Assembly (NCBI RefSeq): GCF_002105155.1
Contig: NW_019029008.1
Coordinates: 186,001-250,000, forward strand
Direction of reading: 5' to 3'
Origin: Lobosporangium transversale
Lineage: Eukaryota; Mortierellomycota; Mortierellomycetes; Mortierellales; Mortierellaceae
Length of the DNA stretch: 64,000 nucleotides
Both the position numbers and the translations under genes were made by a program. The notes under the pieces are model-generated. The model did no database searches and had not been told where the DNA came from. It saw nothing but the letters and a program-made list of their open reading frames with translations. Shown here in pieces: positions 27,261 through 38,518 of this stretch; positions within the stretch are counted from its first letter, which is position 1, and the number at the start of each line of letters is the position of its first letter.

Positions 27261-28269
27261 TTTATACCATGGTCTCCTTGGTGTAGGAGCTGCCACACTG
27301 AAGGTGTGATTCATAACAAGTGCCGCACCCCGGATATGGGCCTTTCTGCAAGGCGACCCTCTCTCCACCCTAATTTCACTACATGGTAAGCGATGTATAT
27401 ATTGTTGTTTAACTACGCTCATATGTACATTGTGCTTTAGGACCACATGTGCCGCCGCTATAGTATCCGAGTTTGACAGCAATTGCCGAGTGTTGCTGGA
27501 GAAGGGCCTGAGGACTTTCAGAACGGTGGTGGTGTTGACAATGATGATAATATCACTCCCTCGCAAAACTCCGTTACTCCAAGAACCGTTTTTTACACTT
27601 CGAAAAAAAAAAGGAAAGCGCTGTATGGTGAAGAGAAGAAGACTGATGCCCCTTTCCTATGACAGATCAAAAGTATGCAAAAAAGCATTGGCTGGACATC
27701 CCATCCATTCTTATTATCGCCATTCTCGCAAACCAGGACCAAATATATTTCTTATTTTAAAACGATTGAATTAGCTTTGTGGTTTTTTTTTTCTGTATTA
27801 GCCGACTCGCCATAAGCAAGCTGATTGGCTTCTATACCTTTGGGATGGACTCGAAAAATATAGGGGATGCATGCATTCGAAGTTACTCAAAAAATGTGTA
27901 TAGGACTATACCACTGAAAATGTTACATTGGTCTACTACGGACTTTTACCAGCATGCACATTGACCCTTATTGCGGGCCGTGCACGCCATCCCCTTTTTT
28001 TTTTACATTCATGCTGCAATTTGTGATTCAGCAAATTGCTGTGATTGACAGACGCGTATAGATGATCTAAAGAAAAAAACATGCTGGGATCTCAAAACCA
28101 TGGGAAAAAAAAAAAAAAAAAAAAAAATGAACAAACGAAAACATTAAAATAGCTTCCTTTTACCATTTTTTTTTTTTTTTTTTTTTTTTCTTCAGACATC
28201 TCGTCTACACACATCCACTTCTCAAAGCCATTTAGAATACAACTCTTTTCACAAGCATCAACTTTTCAG

Positions 28270-28396
28270 GCATGTGCTTTCAACTTTCAGTCATTACATA
28301 GTTTATTTACCCTCTATTGCTGAATAATTAACTAGATTTCTTAAGCATTTGAGTGTTGACCTTTCCGCGTTTTTATTTTTTGTCTCTTTCCTCCAG
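28270..28396 (+). other. Predicted GC-AG intron in the 5' leader of the first I66-like gene
   Basis: The sequence TTCAG|GCATGTGCTTT aligns with TTCAG|GTATGTGCTTT of the second copy, and both end in CTCCAG just before the start codon. In this copy the donor is GC instead of GT, which makes a 127-nt GC-AG intron. Confidence 0.6.
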
Positions 28397-28398
28397 CT

Positions 28399-28956
28399 AT
28401 GGTTCGATCAATCGCTCTCTTGGGCACCCTCCTTGCTTTATTGCAAGTGGCTCTTGCTGCTTTCCTTGGAGATGGATTATATCGCATCAAACAAGACAAT
28501 GATGCGATTAGCGCAGATGAAACAAACGAGGAATCGCCTGCTCTCTTGTTCCCCGATAGGGGTTACTCAGAACAAGTTTGGCACATCAAACACGTTGACG
28601 ATGTCCATGTCACCATTTCGAGTGCAACAACTGGTCGTTTCCTCGGAGTCGAAAGGGCTCGCTACAATGCCTTTATTCTCGCTGGCTGGGAAGAGCAGCA
28701 ATGGAAGCTCACGAAGAGTGGGGAAAAAGAAGGTCACTACAATATTGTCTACCCCGAGCAGGTTGGTGGCGAAGATCTCTCTATCGGTATCTCGCCCTAC
28801 CGAATCTTTCCTCCTCGTATTGCTCTGCAAAAAGCTCATGGATCTTCAAGTCACACAACTCATTGGAAGCTTGAGAAGGATGATGGCTTTGGATCCTGCG
28901 GCTCTGAGAGGAAGATCCCCCGCTTCCGCTCCCAGTTGAAATGGTCATGGGACTAA
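28399..28956 (+). CDS. Small secreted protein, I66-type (beta-trefoil) peptidase-inhibitor-like, copy A
   Basis: 185 residues in one coding exon. A clear signal peptide is present (residues 1-20, LLALLQVALA, then AFLGDG). The mature part shows three spaced W-x-(I/L) repeats: QVWHIKHVDDVHVTI, QQWKLTK and THWKLEK. It also has G-(L/R)YRI near the start and a SIGISP...RIALQ segment, as in the fungal I66 inhibitor family (clitocypin-like beta-trefoil serine/cysteine protease inhibitors). No cysteine framework is visible; the only Cys is in the C-terminal tail. Relative to copy B it carries a C-terminal extension ending KIPRFRSQLKWSWD. Secretion is well supported. Inhibitory activity is inferred from family resemblance only. 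Confidence 0.8.
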   Translation: MVRSIALLGTLLALLQVALAAFLGDGLYRIKQDNDAISADETNEESPALLFPDRGYSEQVWHIKHVDDVHVTISSATTGRFLGVERARYNAFILAGWEEQQWKLTKSGEKEGHYNIVYPEQVGGEDLSIGISPYRIFPPRIALQKAHGSSSHTTHWKLEKDDGFGSCGSERKIPRFRSQLKWSWD

Positions 28957-29890
28957 TGACTGGACTTGAGTTCCCTTCGTTAAAATAGTATTTTAGCAAT
29001 AAAAGTCCGTAACTGGTTTTTTTTTGTCTCTCTCTTAGCAGCTTTCTAAATCTTATCTCATTGCTCCTTTTTCCCTCCAATGCTCCTATTCTCCTTATCT
29101 GTGTGCTTGATTTCAATGGATCAATGCTTTTCTCATTCGTGTTGTTCATTGCTTTTAACCCGAGTGCTTCAAAAGGTCAAGTACGATCAAATATAGCCTA
29201 CAACTGCGATGGCATGCTCCTTTGTATAGCTGACCAAATTGAATAGATTTTTTTCTTCATCCCACTTGAGATCTGTCATTCACTATCATTGCTTTTCTGT
29301 GTAAAAGCCTCGATTGAAAGCACCAATATTTGTGCGCATAATTTAAAACAATACCTCATACAAGAGCACGGGCCAATCTTTGTTATGCGTTGATTGGTGG
29401 GATCTTTGAAGAACGTCCTGTCTTGCATTTATTCAAACGCTTCTGCTCCTTTGATTGGAACTCATTTTACTGAAACTGAGCGTTTTTCAACTGACCAAGG
29501 CTGGTGCATCAGTTCTTTATGGAGAAATTTAGGTTCGTTTTATGGCAATATGACCGGAATATCGATCAAATACACTATCATTTAGGAAAGTAGTATAATA
29601 GCGAGTCATTATGGCAACATATCATAGCGAGAGAGTATTGTAGACGTGAATGGGCATAATTTTACAGCCTTCACGCAGCTGCTAGAGTTAAAAGCAATCT
29701 TAAGCAGGAAAAAAAAAAAAAAAAAAAAAAAATTCAAGAGGGTGAATGAAGAACTGGTTCAAATGGATGACTCGCATAATTTAGCAAACAACCATGTGTC
29801 TCAGCCAGTAGCTCGTACTTTTTGGTTGCTTATATGCCTTGGTAGGCTTCAAACTCGGCGGGGGAGTGATTGGTAGGAAACAATTTCATT

Positions 29891-30944
29891 CACCAATAAT
29901 GCAGTGGCAACTTTTTTTTTTTTTTTTTTTTATTTTTTTTTTTTAAATTTTAGTACTGTTGCGCTGCTGAGGAAGATCCAACTTGGTGACAGTACCAATT
30001 GGCTACTACTCCAGCTAGAGTCAAAGCAGATAACCTCGTTCTCGCTTATTCCTATTAGTGTGCCAAGGAGGCGAAAGACTTTGGACAGGTGTGAGCTGCC
30101 ATAAGAAGGCGTCGAGAGGAGCAACTCCAGCGCTCATGGCTCAATACGAGATGAGGGGCTTTAAGGAAGAAGACACCAGCCCGAAGTTGCTCGTTTGAAA
30201 ACCCTCTGGATAAATAGCGCGATATGAGCCTCTATTAGCAGCCTAGTCCAGCGCTTCTTGCATCAGCCTAGAAATGTAAATGCTTGGTAGCCACCTCACT
30301 TGGCATCCAAAATGACGGAGGGCATCTGGACTTGAGGTGGTAACTATGCCTTGCTATGGCTCAGATGCGCTAGGTTAGTTTAAGATAGGGGTAATCTTCT
30401 AGTGACATTTAAGAGCAATTAGCATAGGATATAGAGCGCTGATCAGGTTCGTTTCGTGTATTAAGCTTTCATGCACTACGGTGCCTTATAGCTGTTACTT
30501 CATTATAATGCCGCGTAATCTAGACGGGAATTGCTTTCAGGACGTTGAAGGGAGATCAATTCTCACATTATTAATTCAACACACATTGAAAATAAATAAA
30601 TAAGTAAAAATTTAAAAATAATAATGGAAAGATAGGATCCTCGTCAGAAAGCCGTCGATAAATGAATAAAAAATAAACTTGCTGGTTATCAGAGATGGAG
30701 AGTATCTTATCCAATTAAGAGCCTTGGTATCCATGGACGACTTTCTGGCAAGGAGAAATCCTTTCATGCATGCTCACTTGCCCTAATAACGGATAGTGCG
30801 CTATTTTAATTTTGCCACGACCAGAACAATTCTGAACGTGATGAACAAAAAAAAAAAAAAGGGACAAGACGAGGACCCTTTATTTTCCCCCACACTCCTC
30901 CTCCCTTCTCTTTAGAAGCATATTTTCATGGATTAAATAGATTC
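29891..30944. other. Spacer between the duplicated units
   Basis: About 1 kb with no gene seen. It has poly-T with one A interruption at about 29912-29944, and AT-rich DNA. The minus-strand frame at about 29930-30124 is not supported by anything else. Confidence 0.5.
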
Positions 30945-31054
30945 CTTTTTTTTTTTTTTTTTTTTTTTTTCAGACATCTCTCGTCTACTCGTCTACTCGT
31001 CTACAATCCATTCACTAATAAAAGCCTCCTGTTTTCAAAGTACCAATACTTCAG

Positions 31055-31176
31055 GTATGTGCTTTTGGCTTTCAGGCGTTGCATGGTCTCCTTGTTCTTT
31101 TGCTACCGTTCAATGAACTATGAGCCTTGGGCAGTGGGATATTGACTTTATGCCACTCGATATTTATTTTCTCCAG
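31055..31176 (+). other. Predicted GT-AG intron in the 5' leader of the second I66-like gene
   Basis: TTCAG|GTATGT ... CTCCAG, 122 nt, ending two bases before the ATG. It aligns with the GC-AG leader intron of copy A. Confidence 0.65.
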
Positions 31177-31178
31177 TA

Positions 31179-31658
31179 ATGGCTCGCTTGACCGTCCTCT
31201 TAAGTACTTTCTTCGCCTTGTTACAGGTGGCTCTTTCTGCTGTTATTAGTGACGGACGATACCGCATCCTTCAGCAAGATCAGCAAATTAGCGCGGGTAA
31301 AAAAGTAGTGAATTTCCCTGTCTTCCTATATCCCGAAAATAAAGACTTGGAACAAGTCTGGCACATTCGGTCCATTGATGAGGACCACATAACCATTACA
31401 AGCTCAGTGCCTAGCAATTACCTTATAGTACATTCCTTGTCTACTGGGGTTGTGGTCATTGATCGGAAGCAGCAGAAATGGAGGCTCCAAAAGAGTGAAA
31501 AACAAGGTTTCTACAACATTCTCCTACCTGAAGGTCTCACAGAGGACGTTGCTATTGGGATCTTGCCAGACACACCCGAGCCACATATTCTTGCTCTACA
31601 GCCCATTTACGGGCCCGGAAACGATACAATCCATTGGGAATTTCAGCAAGTTGAGTAG
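31179..31658 (+). CDS. Small secreted protein, I66-type peptidase-inhibitor-like, copy B
   Basis: 159 residues and one coding exon. The signal peptide is MARLTVLLSTFFALLQVALS, cleaved before AVISDG. It shares with copy A the framework GRYRI, ISAGKK/ISADET, EQVWHIRSIDEDHITI, QQKWRLQKSE, GFYNILLPE, ILALQPIYG and IHWEFQ, with about half of the residues changed, so the duplication is not recent. It ends 26 residues earlier than copy A: a TAG stands at the point where copy A continues, and the homologous tail is visible as untranslated DNA downstream (nt about 31659-31725). A secreted beta-trefoil inhibitor is the best guess. Confidence 0.8.
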   Translation: MARLTVLLSTFFALLQVALSAVISDGRYRILQQDQQISAGKKVVNFPVFLYPENKDLEQVWHIRSIDEDHITITSSVPSNYLIVHSLSTGVVVIDRKQQKWRLQKSEKQGFYNILLPEGLTEDVAIGILPDTPEPHILALQPIYGPGNDTIHWEFQQVE

Positions 31659-32505
31659 TTTGCATCCTCCCTGCGAATTTGAAAACAACAATTCCCCCGC
31701 TTCCGTTCCAAGTTGGTATTAAAGTATCAAGAACCTCACTTTTCCTCTAATAAAGTAATCGCTATTTACTAATAGATACTGTTTTTGCTCAATGTAGCAT
31801 GTCAGATTTGTAGAATCCATTTGGCCTACTGTTTTCACCCTTTCTCATCCTTAATTATTTATTTATTCTATTATTCATGTTATGTATGCACGTAAGATAG
31901 AACAGTTCCATATGTCCTATACAGATAAATATGATTAACATAATCACAATTGCACCGGCTTTGCCCCTTTGCATAACCCTTAACATCTATCAACCAACCT
32001 CTCGCATGAAATAATCACCGTGGCATCTCCATTCTATCCATTGGCCTAAAATAAGTAAATGTCCGGTACACCTGTCACTCCTAATTTTTATAATACTGAA
32101 CAGCACGAACCAATGTTTCTAGTGCATTGATTAGCTGCATCTTTTAAAAAAAGGTTATATATTTTTTTTTGTCGATCGAGCAATCCTTTTCACCCCGTTG
32201 TCCGAAGTTGTCACGCTTTATGGATGTTAGCTTTTGAGAGCCAGGCCCTTCTTCAGGTTGATTAATACCGTAGCGGTGGTTATCAATAGAGAAGCTTGGA
32301 GTTCATTATATGATATGGCCTAAAATATAAGTCAAAGATACCAAAAGGGTGGATGAAGAGCTGGCTCAAATGTAAACACTTTACATTAATTTAAAGCTAC
32401 CATGTACTCCGATCATTAGCTCATGCTGGTAGGTATATAGCTATGGATAAGTCTCGACTATGCTTCAAAGTTGATGAGGAAACGATTAGTAGGAAATAGT
32501 CCGGC

Positions 32506-33049
32506 AGATCTCTTTTTCTGATCTCAGAAGTCAGAGGTGGCAGAGGAGGTGGAAGCACTGAAGACGTGTAAAAAAGGAATGAGCTGTCCTATTTTTGCGT
32601 CTATCAAAACATACGGAGGGCGATTATGGGATGGTAGATGACTGTAAAAAAGCTTGAGAGGGTATTTGTTATCCAAAGTCTGAATGCATTTATGTAAATC
32701 TTCAAAGATTGTCAAAACTGGGCGAAGCTTTTCAACTGCTGCCTTAAAATCTTGGTTGATCATGCGAGCGAGACAATGACGAGATTCGCAAAATTCTTTA
32801 AAGGATCGATTCAAAACGGGTTAGAAAATCAGCGAATGGGGACATCGTCTTCCGTTGGCCAAGTGATATTAGCCAAGTGCGCTTCCACTTAGCGTGTAAT
32901 GATACATGACAAGGAGGAAAAAAGAAAAAAACTTTCAGTAGAAACTAATAAGGGCAATCATGAAAGAAGAATAGGATTGTCGTCCTGGAACGAAAGAGAA
33001 GGAGTTGAGATATCGTGATAGTTCAAGGAAGGAAAATAAAAAGATAAAC
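32506..33049 (-). other. Unassigned stretch with one orphan minus-strand frame
   Basis: A 96-codon minus frame (32524-32814) reads like real protein (FEDLHKCIQTLDNKYPLKLF, HNRPPYVLIDAKIGQLIPFL). Just upstream an open piece LANITWPTEDDVPI is in another frame. It may be decayed coding DNA connected to the relic at 33.05-33.61 kb. Confidence 0.3.
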
Positions 33050-33610
33050 CATGGAAGAAAGTTTGCTGCGCCAAACCAAGGAAAAAGAAGACTCCTCAAA
33101 ACGGAAGGACTAGAAATGGTATAAAAGCTCGAAGTAAGCGTTCAGGCTTCGGCGGATGATCCTCCAGGCGACCACAGTAACCAAACAAGAAAGACCCAAG
33201 GTTTCCGTAAAGGAAGTCTAACAAAGGAAGGGCAGGAACATAGTGCGGAATGAAATCTCAAGTTTGGTAGTTATTTCTCATGAAGGCATTAATGTTAATA
33301 ATGGGTTCAAGGAGACCATAAGCTGAATAAACAGCTAAGACTGGGATGTTTCGGCATTATGAGAAGACTAATTACATCTGAGTGCTGTTTGTAGGGGCAG
33401 TGGGAATCTTTGATGATTGCTGGCTCGTCGAGCATAGTCATTGTAAAAACACCTTGGAAAGTGATGGAGAGAGAATGATACGGGAAAAATATCTGTCTGT
33501 ATACTTTCAAGACTTAGTGTGCTAGAATATTCATATTCATAATTAATGATGGTCTCCAGGAGCTGGAAACAGAAGTGAGCATGGGTGTTCCTAAAGGTGC
33601 GCCAGTGCAC
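33050..33610 (-). pseudogene. Relic of a membrane-protein gene
   Basis: The minus strand contains LETIINYEYEYSSTLSLES, then (other frame) MTMLDEPAIIKDSHCPYKQH, then (third frame) IPVLAVYSAYGLLEPIINI, a stop, and IPHYVPALPLLDFLYGNLGS. Hydrophobic segments and frame jumps indicate a decayed multi-spanning membrane protein. A related short relic lies at 27030-27260. The family is unknown. Confidence 0.4.
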
Positions 33611-33755
33611 GTGACCTATGCCACAATGCGGCTGGACATGTTACAGGGGATTTCTCAATTGCATCATCATACTTATTCGCATTCAAGTTTTTGTTTCCAA
33701 AACACTACCCTAGGACAAGTGAACAAAGACATTCATTCACATCTGGCTAAATTTA

Positions 33756-34743
33756 ATGGGTGCTGTTAGTTCATCGCTTCACTATGGCGCAGACTGGATA
33801 CGGGCCCAAGGCTCTGCATTCGCCGCTAGCGACCGTGAGCGCGAACAGCGTCAGAATAGGAGACAGAGAAGACAGCGCCAACGAGCACGGCGGGCAGCCC
33901 GCTTCCGTAGGCGCCAAGATATTGAGGCCCGTGGGGAAGAATATTTTAGCGATGAGTCTGTAGATGGTGACTATGATTCTCTTGATGATGACGACGATAT
34001 GGACGATGATAGTGACACGCTGAATCATGACAGAGATTATGACGACAATGATGATACTTTCTTGGACGCCGAGGAAGTGGACTCTGTTCCAGGAAAGGGA
34101 GTCTATGACAACCACCCTCTCTACTTTGGGCCGGCATTTCATCCTGTAACTGAACAGAGCCCTGCTCAGCTGCAGCTTCAGCGGCAGATTGAGCAGCAAC
34201 TTGAACACCAACAGAGACAGGAGTATTGGCAACATCAATATCGACAGCAGCAACAGCAACAACAACAACAGCAACACGACCAGCAGCAGTCCTCGCCATT
34301 ATCTACACTAGATGGCCAACAGTCTTCTTTAAGTGGTTTTATTCTTCCGTCTGCTATTCCAGGATTGGGTAGCATTGCTGCGAATAGCGGTCATCAGAAT
34401 ACAGGTGTTGATGGCTCCAGTTCACCTGCAGACGCCCGAGCTCACATGTCCATAGCAGAGAGTGTTCAGGACCAATTGTACAGAAACAGTAATCTATATA
34501 ACCTCATTTCAGGGCTGAATGTTAATCCGCTTTTAACCGAAGTTCAGCGTGCAGGCACACTGGATCTCTCAGCTCTTGAGCAAGAGCTGGATGATGTTGA
34601 GGGTGGATGGATGGATATTGATGACGAGGAGGATGGTACGAGTCAAAATAAGAATAATGCTGATACAAATATTGATAACAGGCAGAATGGTATTGTTCGT
34701 GAAATGGTAGGTATACAGCATTGATGCCCAACACTACGCCTCT

Positions 34744-34779
<36 letters not shown>

Positions 34780-36283
34780 AGATTCAGTTGTTGATTGCCT
34801 TGCTCCCATGTTTCACTTGTGTATACCTGTGTTTTTAGCAACCGACTATGCGCTCGCCTACTGCACTTGCATGCAGCGTCAACCTCAAGAAAAGCACTCT
34901 CCGACTCGTCAAGAACTTTGCTATCTCCAACGATCCTTCGGTCCCTTCCCCGTCCCATATGCGCCCCAACTATCGCCTTGATTTCCTATTCGACAGTTTG
35001 ACACCATGTGACATTAAATTGTTTTGGGTTGTGAAAGAATTAGAAGAAGATGGTGATTTGGGATTCCGACTGCGACGATTGCACCATCTGCCACAGCCAA
35101 CTACATATCATTTCCCTGCAGGCATGAACCAGCATTTCACCTCACCTATTCTACCACTCTATACCATGTCACTTCCAGAGTTGACAATGCAAGGTTTACC
35201 CTCAATGTCGATGCGTATGTTCCAGAAAAGGAACCAACAAAGGCAGCGGCAGAGTTATAGCAAATATGGAACACAGTATCAATCACAAGAGCTAGATGGG
35301 GAGTATGATGGCGAGATCCCGAATGGCACACGGATCAACAAAAACAAAAGTAACAGTAAACTTTATAAAGAAAGAGTCAAGAGCGGGGCTTATTCGTCTT
35401 ATGGATCCTATTACAAACATTCGAGGCTAGATAACGAGAATAAACCCATTATGGAAGATCAGTACTTCCCACTGGTCATTTTGATTGAGGCTACAAAAGA
35501 ATACAGAGCCTCTGGTATGTGTATGAGGATGGAGACTTTATATCCGTAATAGGTTTATTTAACCTTATACTTGCTATACTAATCTTTGTATACATTCTAA
35601 TAGGCCCAACACGTAGCCTTCCAACACCGATTGCTGACTCGCCTGGTCTCTACCTCGTTGAGAACCAAGCCATCTCGACATTTGCTTGTTTTAACATTAG
35701 TTCGGAAGGAGGGTTTGAGATCAAGGTGATGAAACAGAAAGTCTGGATCAACTCGACAAACTATCTGATTCAGGAGATTTATGGCTTCACAGACTCTGTT
35801 ACCTCTGCCTCGTCCAAGCCCGAGTCATCTGCAAAACAACGGCAAAAGCAAAGACACGAAGAAAAGATTAAGGCAGAAAAGAAACGCCTGTCACGAACCA
35901 TGTCCGGAGTGAGCCGCGCAGAGTCGATCGCAAATAGAGTAGATGAGCTGACCATGGATCGCCCTAAAAAAATGAAGAGTAAGGGGACGATCCTTGAAAA
36001 GACAGATCCGTTAAATAGGACACAGTCAATAGCTTCAGCGACAGGTCCAGCTTCAGATACCCAAAGCCAAAGAGCATCCAAGGTAAGCATGGAGGCGGAT
36101 CTAGAAACTACGGAGCCACAACCTGCTGTAGCCAGGCATTCTTCAGCTAGCTCTATGATGATAAGTAAGAGATCTGAAGGTTCCTTCAACTCCAGAAGCA
36201 CGTCCAAGCCGAGGACAAGATCAGGAACTGAAGTTGATGATATAAGTGACTACGAGGAGGAAGGGAGGGTGGAGGGAAATGAA

Positions 36284-36333
<50 letters not shown>

Positions 36334-36770
36334 GGAGGAGGAGGAGGAGGAGGAGCAGAATTTGGTGCTTCTAGATGCACCCGAGTGTGTAATTTGTTTA
36401 TCAGATGTCAAAGATACGATAGTGTTGCCATGCAGACACTTTTGCATTTGCAACGAATGTGGCGAGGTTCTGCGCCGACGTGTCCCTCAACGCTGTCCTA
36501 TCTGTCGTCAAGGTAAAAGTCGAACAGGAGATTTTTATAAAAGAAAAAGAAAAAGGTATGCTTGAAATATTTGTAGTATGCTAATATACTTCTAAAATTC
36601 ATTATACGTTTTGAATAGTGTTCCAAGCGTTACTTCATATCGCCTCAACACCTACACGAAAGCCTGAATTCGCAATGGTGCCTCCACCGGCACCACTGCC
36701 AGCAGCGCCAGCAGCGCCAGCAGTACCAGCGATTGCACCCAATAACGATCAGTACTCTATAAGGATTTGA
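33756..36770 (+). CDS. MGRN1/LUL-type RING E3 ubiquitin ligase, N-myristoylatable
   Basis: Exons are 33756..34706, 34839..35514, 35604..36512 and 36619..36770 (895 residues). The start MGAVSSS fits the N-myristoylation consensus (Gly2, Ser6), as in plant LOG2/LUL proteins. A basic Arg/Gln segment, acidic Asp-rich stretch and poly-Gln run follow. The Mahogunin domain begins after intron 1 with [12 protein letters not shown], then [20 protein letters not shown] and [10 protein letters not shown] Ser-rich linker and a run of about 30 Glu precede the C3HC4 RING at about residues 804-842 ([22 protein letters not shown]). That RING is nearly identical in layout to human MGRN1 (CVVCLSDVRDTLILPCRH). 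The last exon gives VFQALLHI, matching MGRN1 FRALLQI, then a Pro/Ala-rich tail. It probably ubiquitinates membrane or endosomal cargo; the substrate is unknown. Confidence 0.93.
34707..34838 (+). other. RING-gene intron 1 with two competing acceptors
   Basis: Donor GTAGGT at 34707. The acceptor used in the model is TTTTTAG at 34832-34838. A stronger-looking TTTGCAG directly after a poly-T tract of about 31 T ends at 34781. Using it would read 18 codons and then meet TAG, the very triplet that forms the distal acceptor. Confidence 0.7.
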
Positions 36771-38518
36771 TATGCTTACTTATTTTCTTGGCTCACTTCA
36801 TACGTTTTTGTAATTTAGTCTTTTTTTTTTTCTTTTTTAATTTGTATATCCAGAGAAAAAGAGACGTAAAACTCATTAGAATAAATAACTTTGTAGTGTT
36901 TGCTTTGTCATTAATAGAAGGAGGTTTGTGCGTTAAAATATTAAAGTATTAAATTGAGCTCCAGGTATGGGTGTCTTCCATATGAATACTACAAAAAGGA
37001 TGCATCATAAAACAGACAACTTCAAGGCTGACCAAGTTTTTTTTTTTTATTTTTTTGTAATGTTACTCAGAAGAGGAAATGAAGTCTGGGCTGAATGTTA
37101 GTGTGACATGTTCATGGTAGAAAACAAAGTTTGTGTAACATGGACAGATATCTCTTCCACACCGCTTCGCCTTCGGTCATGACGCGGTGACTGACTTTGT
37201 TGAGAGGAAGTAGGGGCATTCTTCTCTTTCTCACTTTTCTTGTTCACTTCCCCTGAAGCACCGCCGTCTGCTTTAGTTTATGATAGCGCTTCAATTAATA
37301 GGAGTGCAGGTGAGCAATCAATTGTAGATTTGTGCACGGTATTCAGATAAGATTTGATGTTAGGCTTTAGTACCCCTCCAGGTTTATTTGATTGTCAATT
37401 GACGATACACAGTATCATTAAAAAGACATGTTCAAACTCAAAAGGAAGACATCGAACGTTGATTGTTTACAGGTCTACACGATAATAACATATGGCGACA
37501 TCATTTGAGGATTCTAAACCGAGGGTAAGACAGATTGGTAAACAGTAAGCAATTGGACGATCATACCAAGTTTATAGAAAGACGACCCTAACAGTACAAA
37601 TAGCATATGCTCATAACCAACAAATGTAACCATTTGTAGTTGCCATTTGTCTTTCTAGCTGTAGCGAACAGCCATGCTTTTCTCTTCCTTTCCAGTACCA
37701 ATCAGAAAAATACCGCTCAGACATCGCATTCAGGGACTCTTAGGGATTATTGCAGTCAACATGTCTTTCCTGAACAAGAGCAAGGTCGCAACTTTGAATC
37801 GTTCCTTCACGACTACCTAATAGATCAGAAAAGGTCTAATAGGAACCACATGAGGAAAGCCAAAAGATCTGTAAGGACGGACGCGATCAGTTGATACTAC
37901 GGGGAATAAACAAAAAGCACTCATGCGTTGACAGTAGGATGGATGGGGGTGAAGTGATATTGAAGTTATATTCGAAAATGGATATTTCCCGAATTGATGG
38001 ACACGCTCAGACTCTTGTGAACAAAAGTGGTTGATTTAATGAGGGTAGAGGATTGATGCATGGGTTCGTCAGGACAAAATAACAAGTTCTCTGCAACAGC
38101 AACAATAAACTGAAACCGATGACAATGCGAGTTGTTGTGAGTATAAAGAAATGCCATGTTTGATCAAAAGGACAATTGTCTTGGGAATTTAAAGTCTTGG
38201 GGCACCTGTGGAGTGAGAACCATCTACGACATATTCAACTGAAACCTGCATCTTTTCTCACAGCCAATAGTAAGAAATAGGGGAAAGGGGAACAAGCATG
38301 CTTCAATCTGCATCGTTGTTTTCATCTCATTCTTTCATTCTTCCATCCATCCTTTCGCCCTCTCTCTCCTTCTCATCCTTTTTCATCTTTTCATCCTCTC
38401 ATCCCTTTATCTTTTTTTATCCCATTTTATTGACCCTAATCTCATTAAAAAATCATAATCACCCTCTCCTTTTCTTATTTTTTAGTTTCTTAAACCTGGA
38501 TTTGTCCCACTGGTGGCC
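36771..38518. other. Intergenic, 1.7 kb, no gene seen
   Basis: 3' flank of the RING gene and 5' flank of the RalGAP alpha gene. An 84-codon plus frame at 37640-37894 is not supported by further evidence. TC/CATC-rich DNA (38318-38480) precedes the next start codon. Confidence 0.5.

Larger units (their letters stand above)
25401..28177. other. Accessory/intergenic region, 2.8 kb, with small relic frames
   Basis: No intact gene is supported. A 66-codon frame at 26086-26286 (MALSDIVNTVQV...) and open stretches at about 26300-26410 look coding-like but lack continuation. A relic is listed separately at 27030-27260. Poly-T lies at about 25999-26026. The rest is AT-rich, undistinguished DNA. Confidence 0.5.
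28178..29890 (+). repeat. Segmental tandem duplication, unit A
   Basis: Homologous in the same order to 30945-32505. Shared parts are the poly-T with CAGACATCTC, the leader intron, the I66-like coding region, a 3' block around 29360-29400 (GAGCACGGGCCAAT / CAGCACGAACCAAT), and a block near 29735-29890 (GGGTGAATGAAGAACTGGTTC / GGGTGGATGAAGAGCTGGCTC style). Confidence 0.8.
30945..32505 (+). repeat. Segmental tandem duplication, unit B
   Basis: This is the partner of 28178-29890. The offset is about 2780 bp at the coding start and about 2610 bp in the 3' block, so small indels have accumulated since duplication. Confidence 0.8.

Noticed and set aside
34782-34820. A 39-nt microexon of the RING gene ([13 protein letters not shown])
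   Set aside because: The following intron would be only 18 nt long; use of the distal acceptor is simpler and gives the expected domain start.
37640-37894. An 84-codon frame upstream of RalGAP alpha as an early exon or small gene
   Set aside because: No splice link, conserved motif or start context ties it to a gene; left as unassigned.
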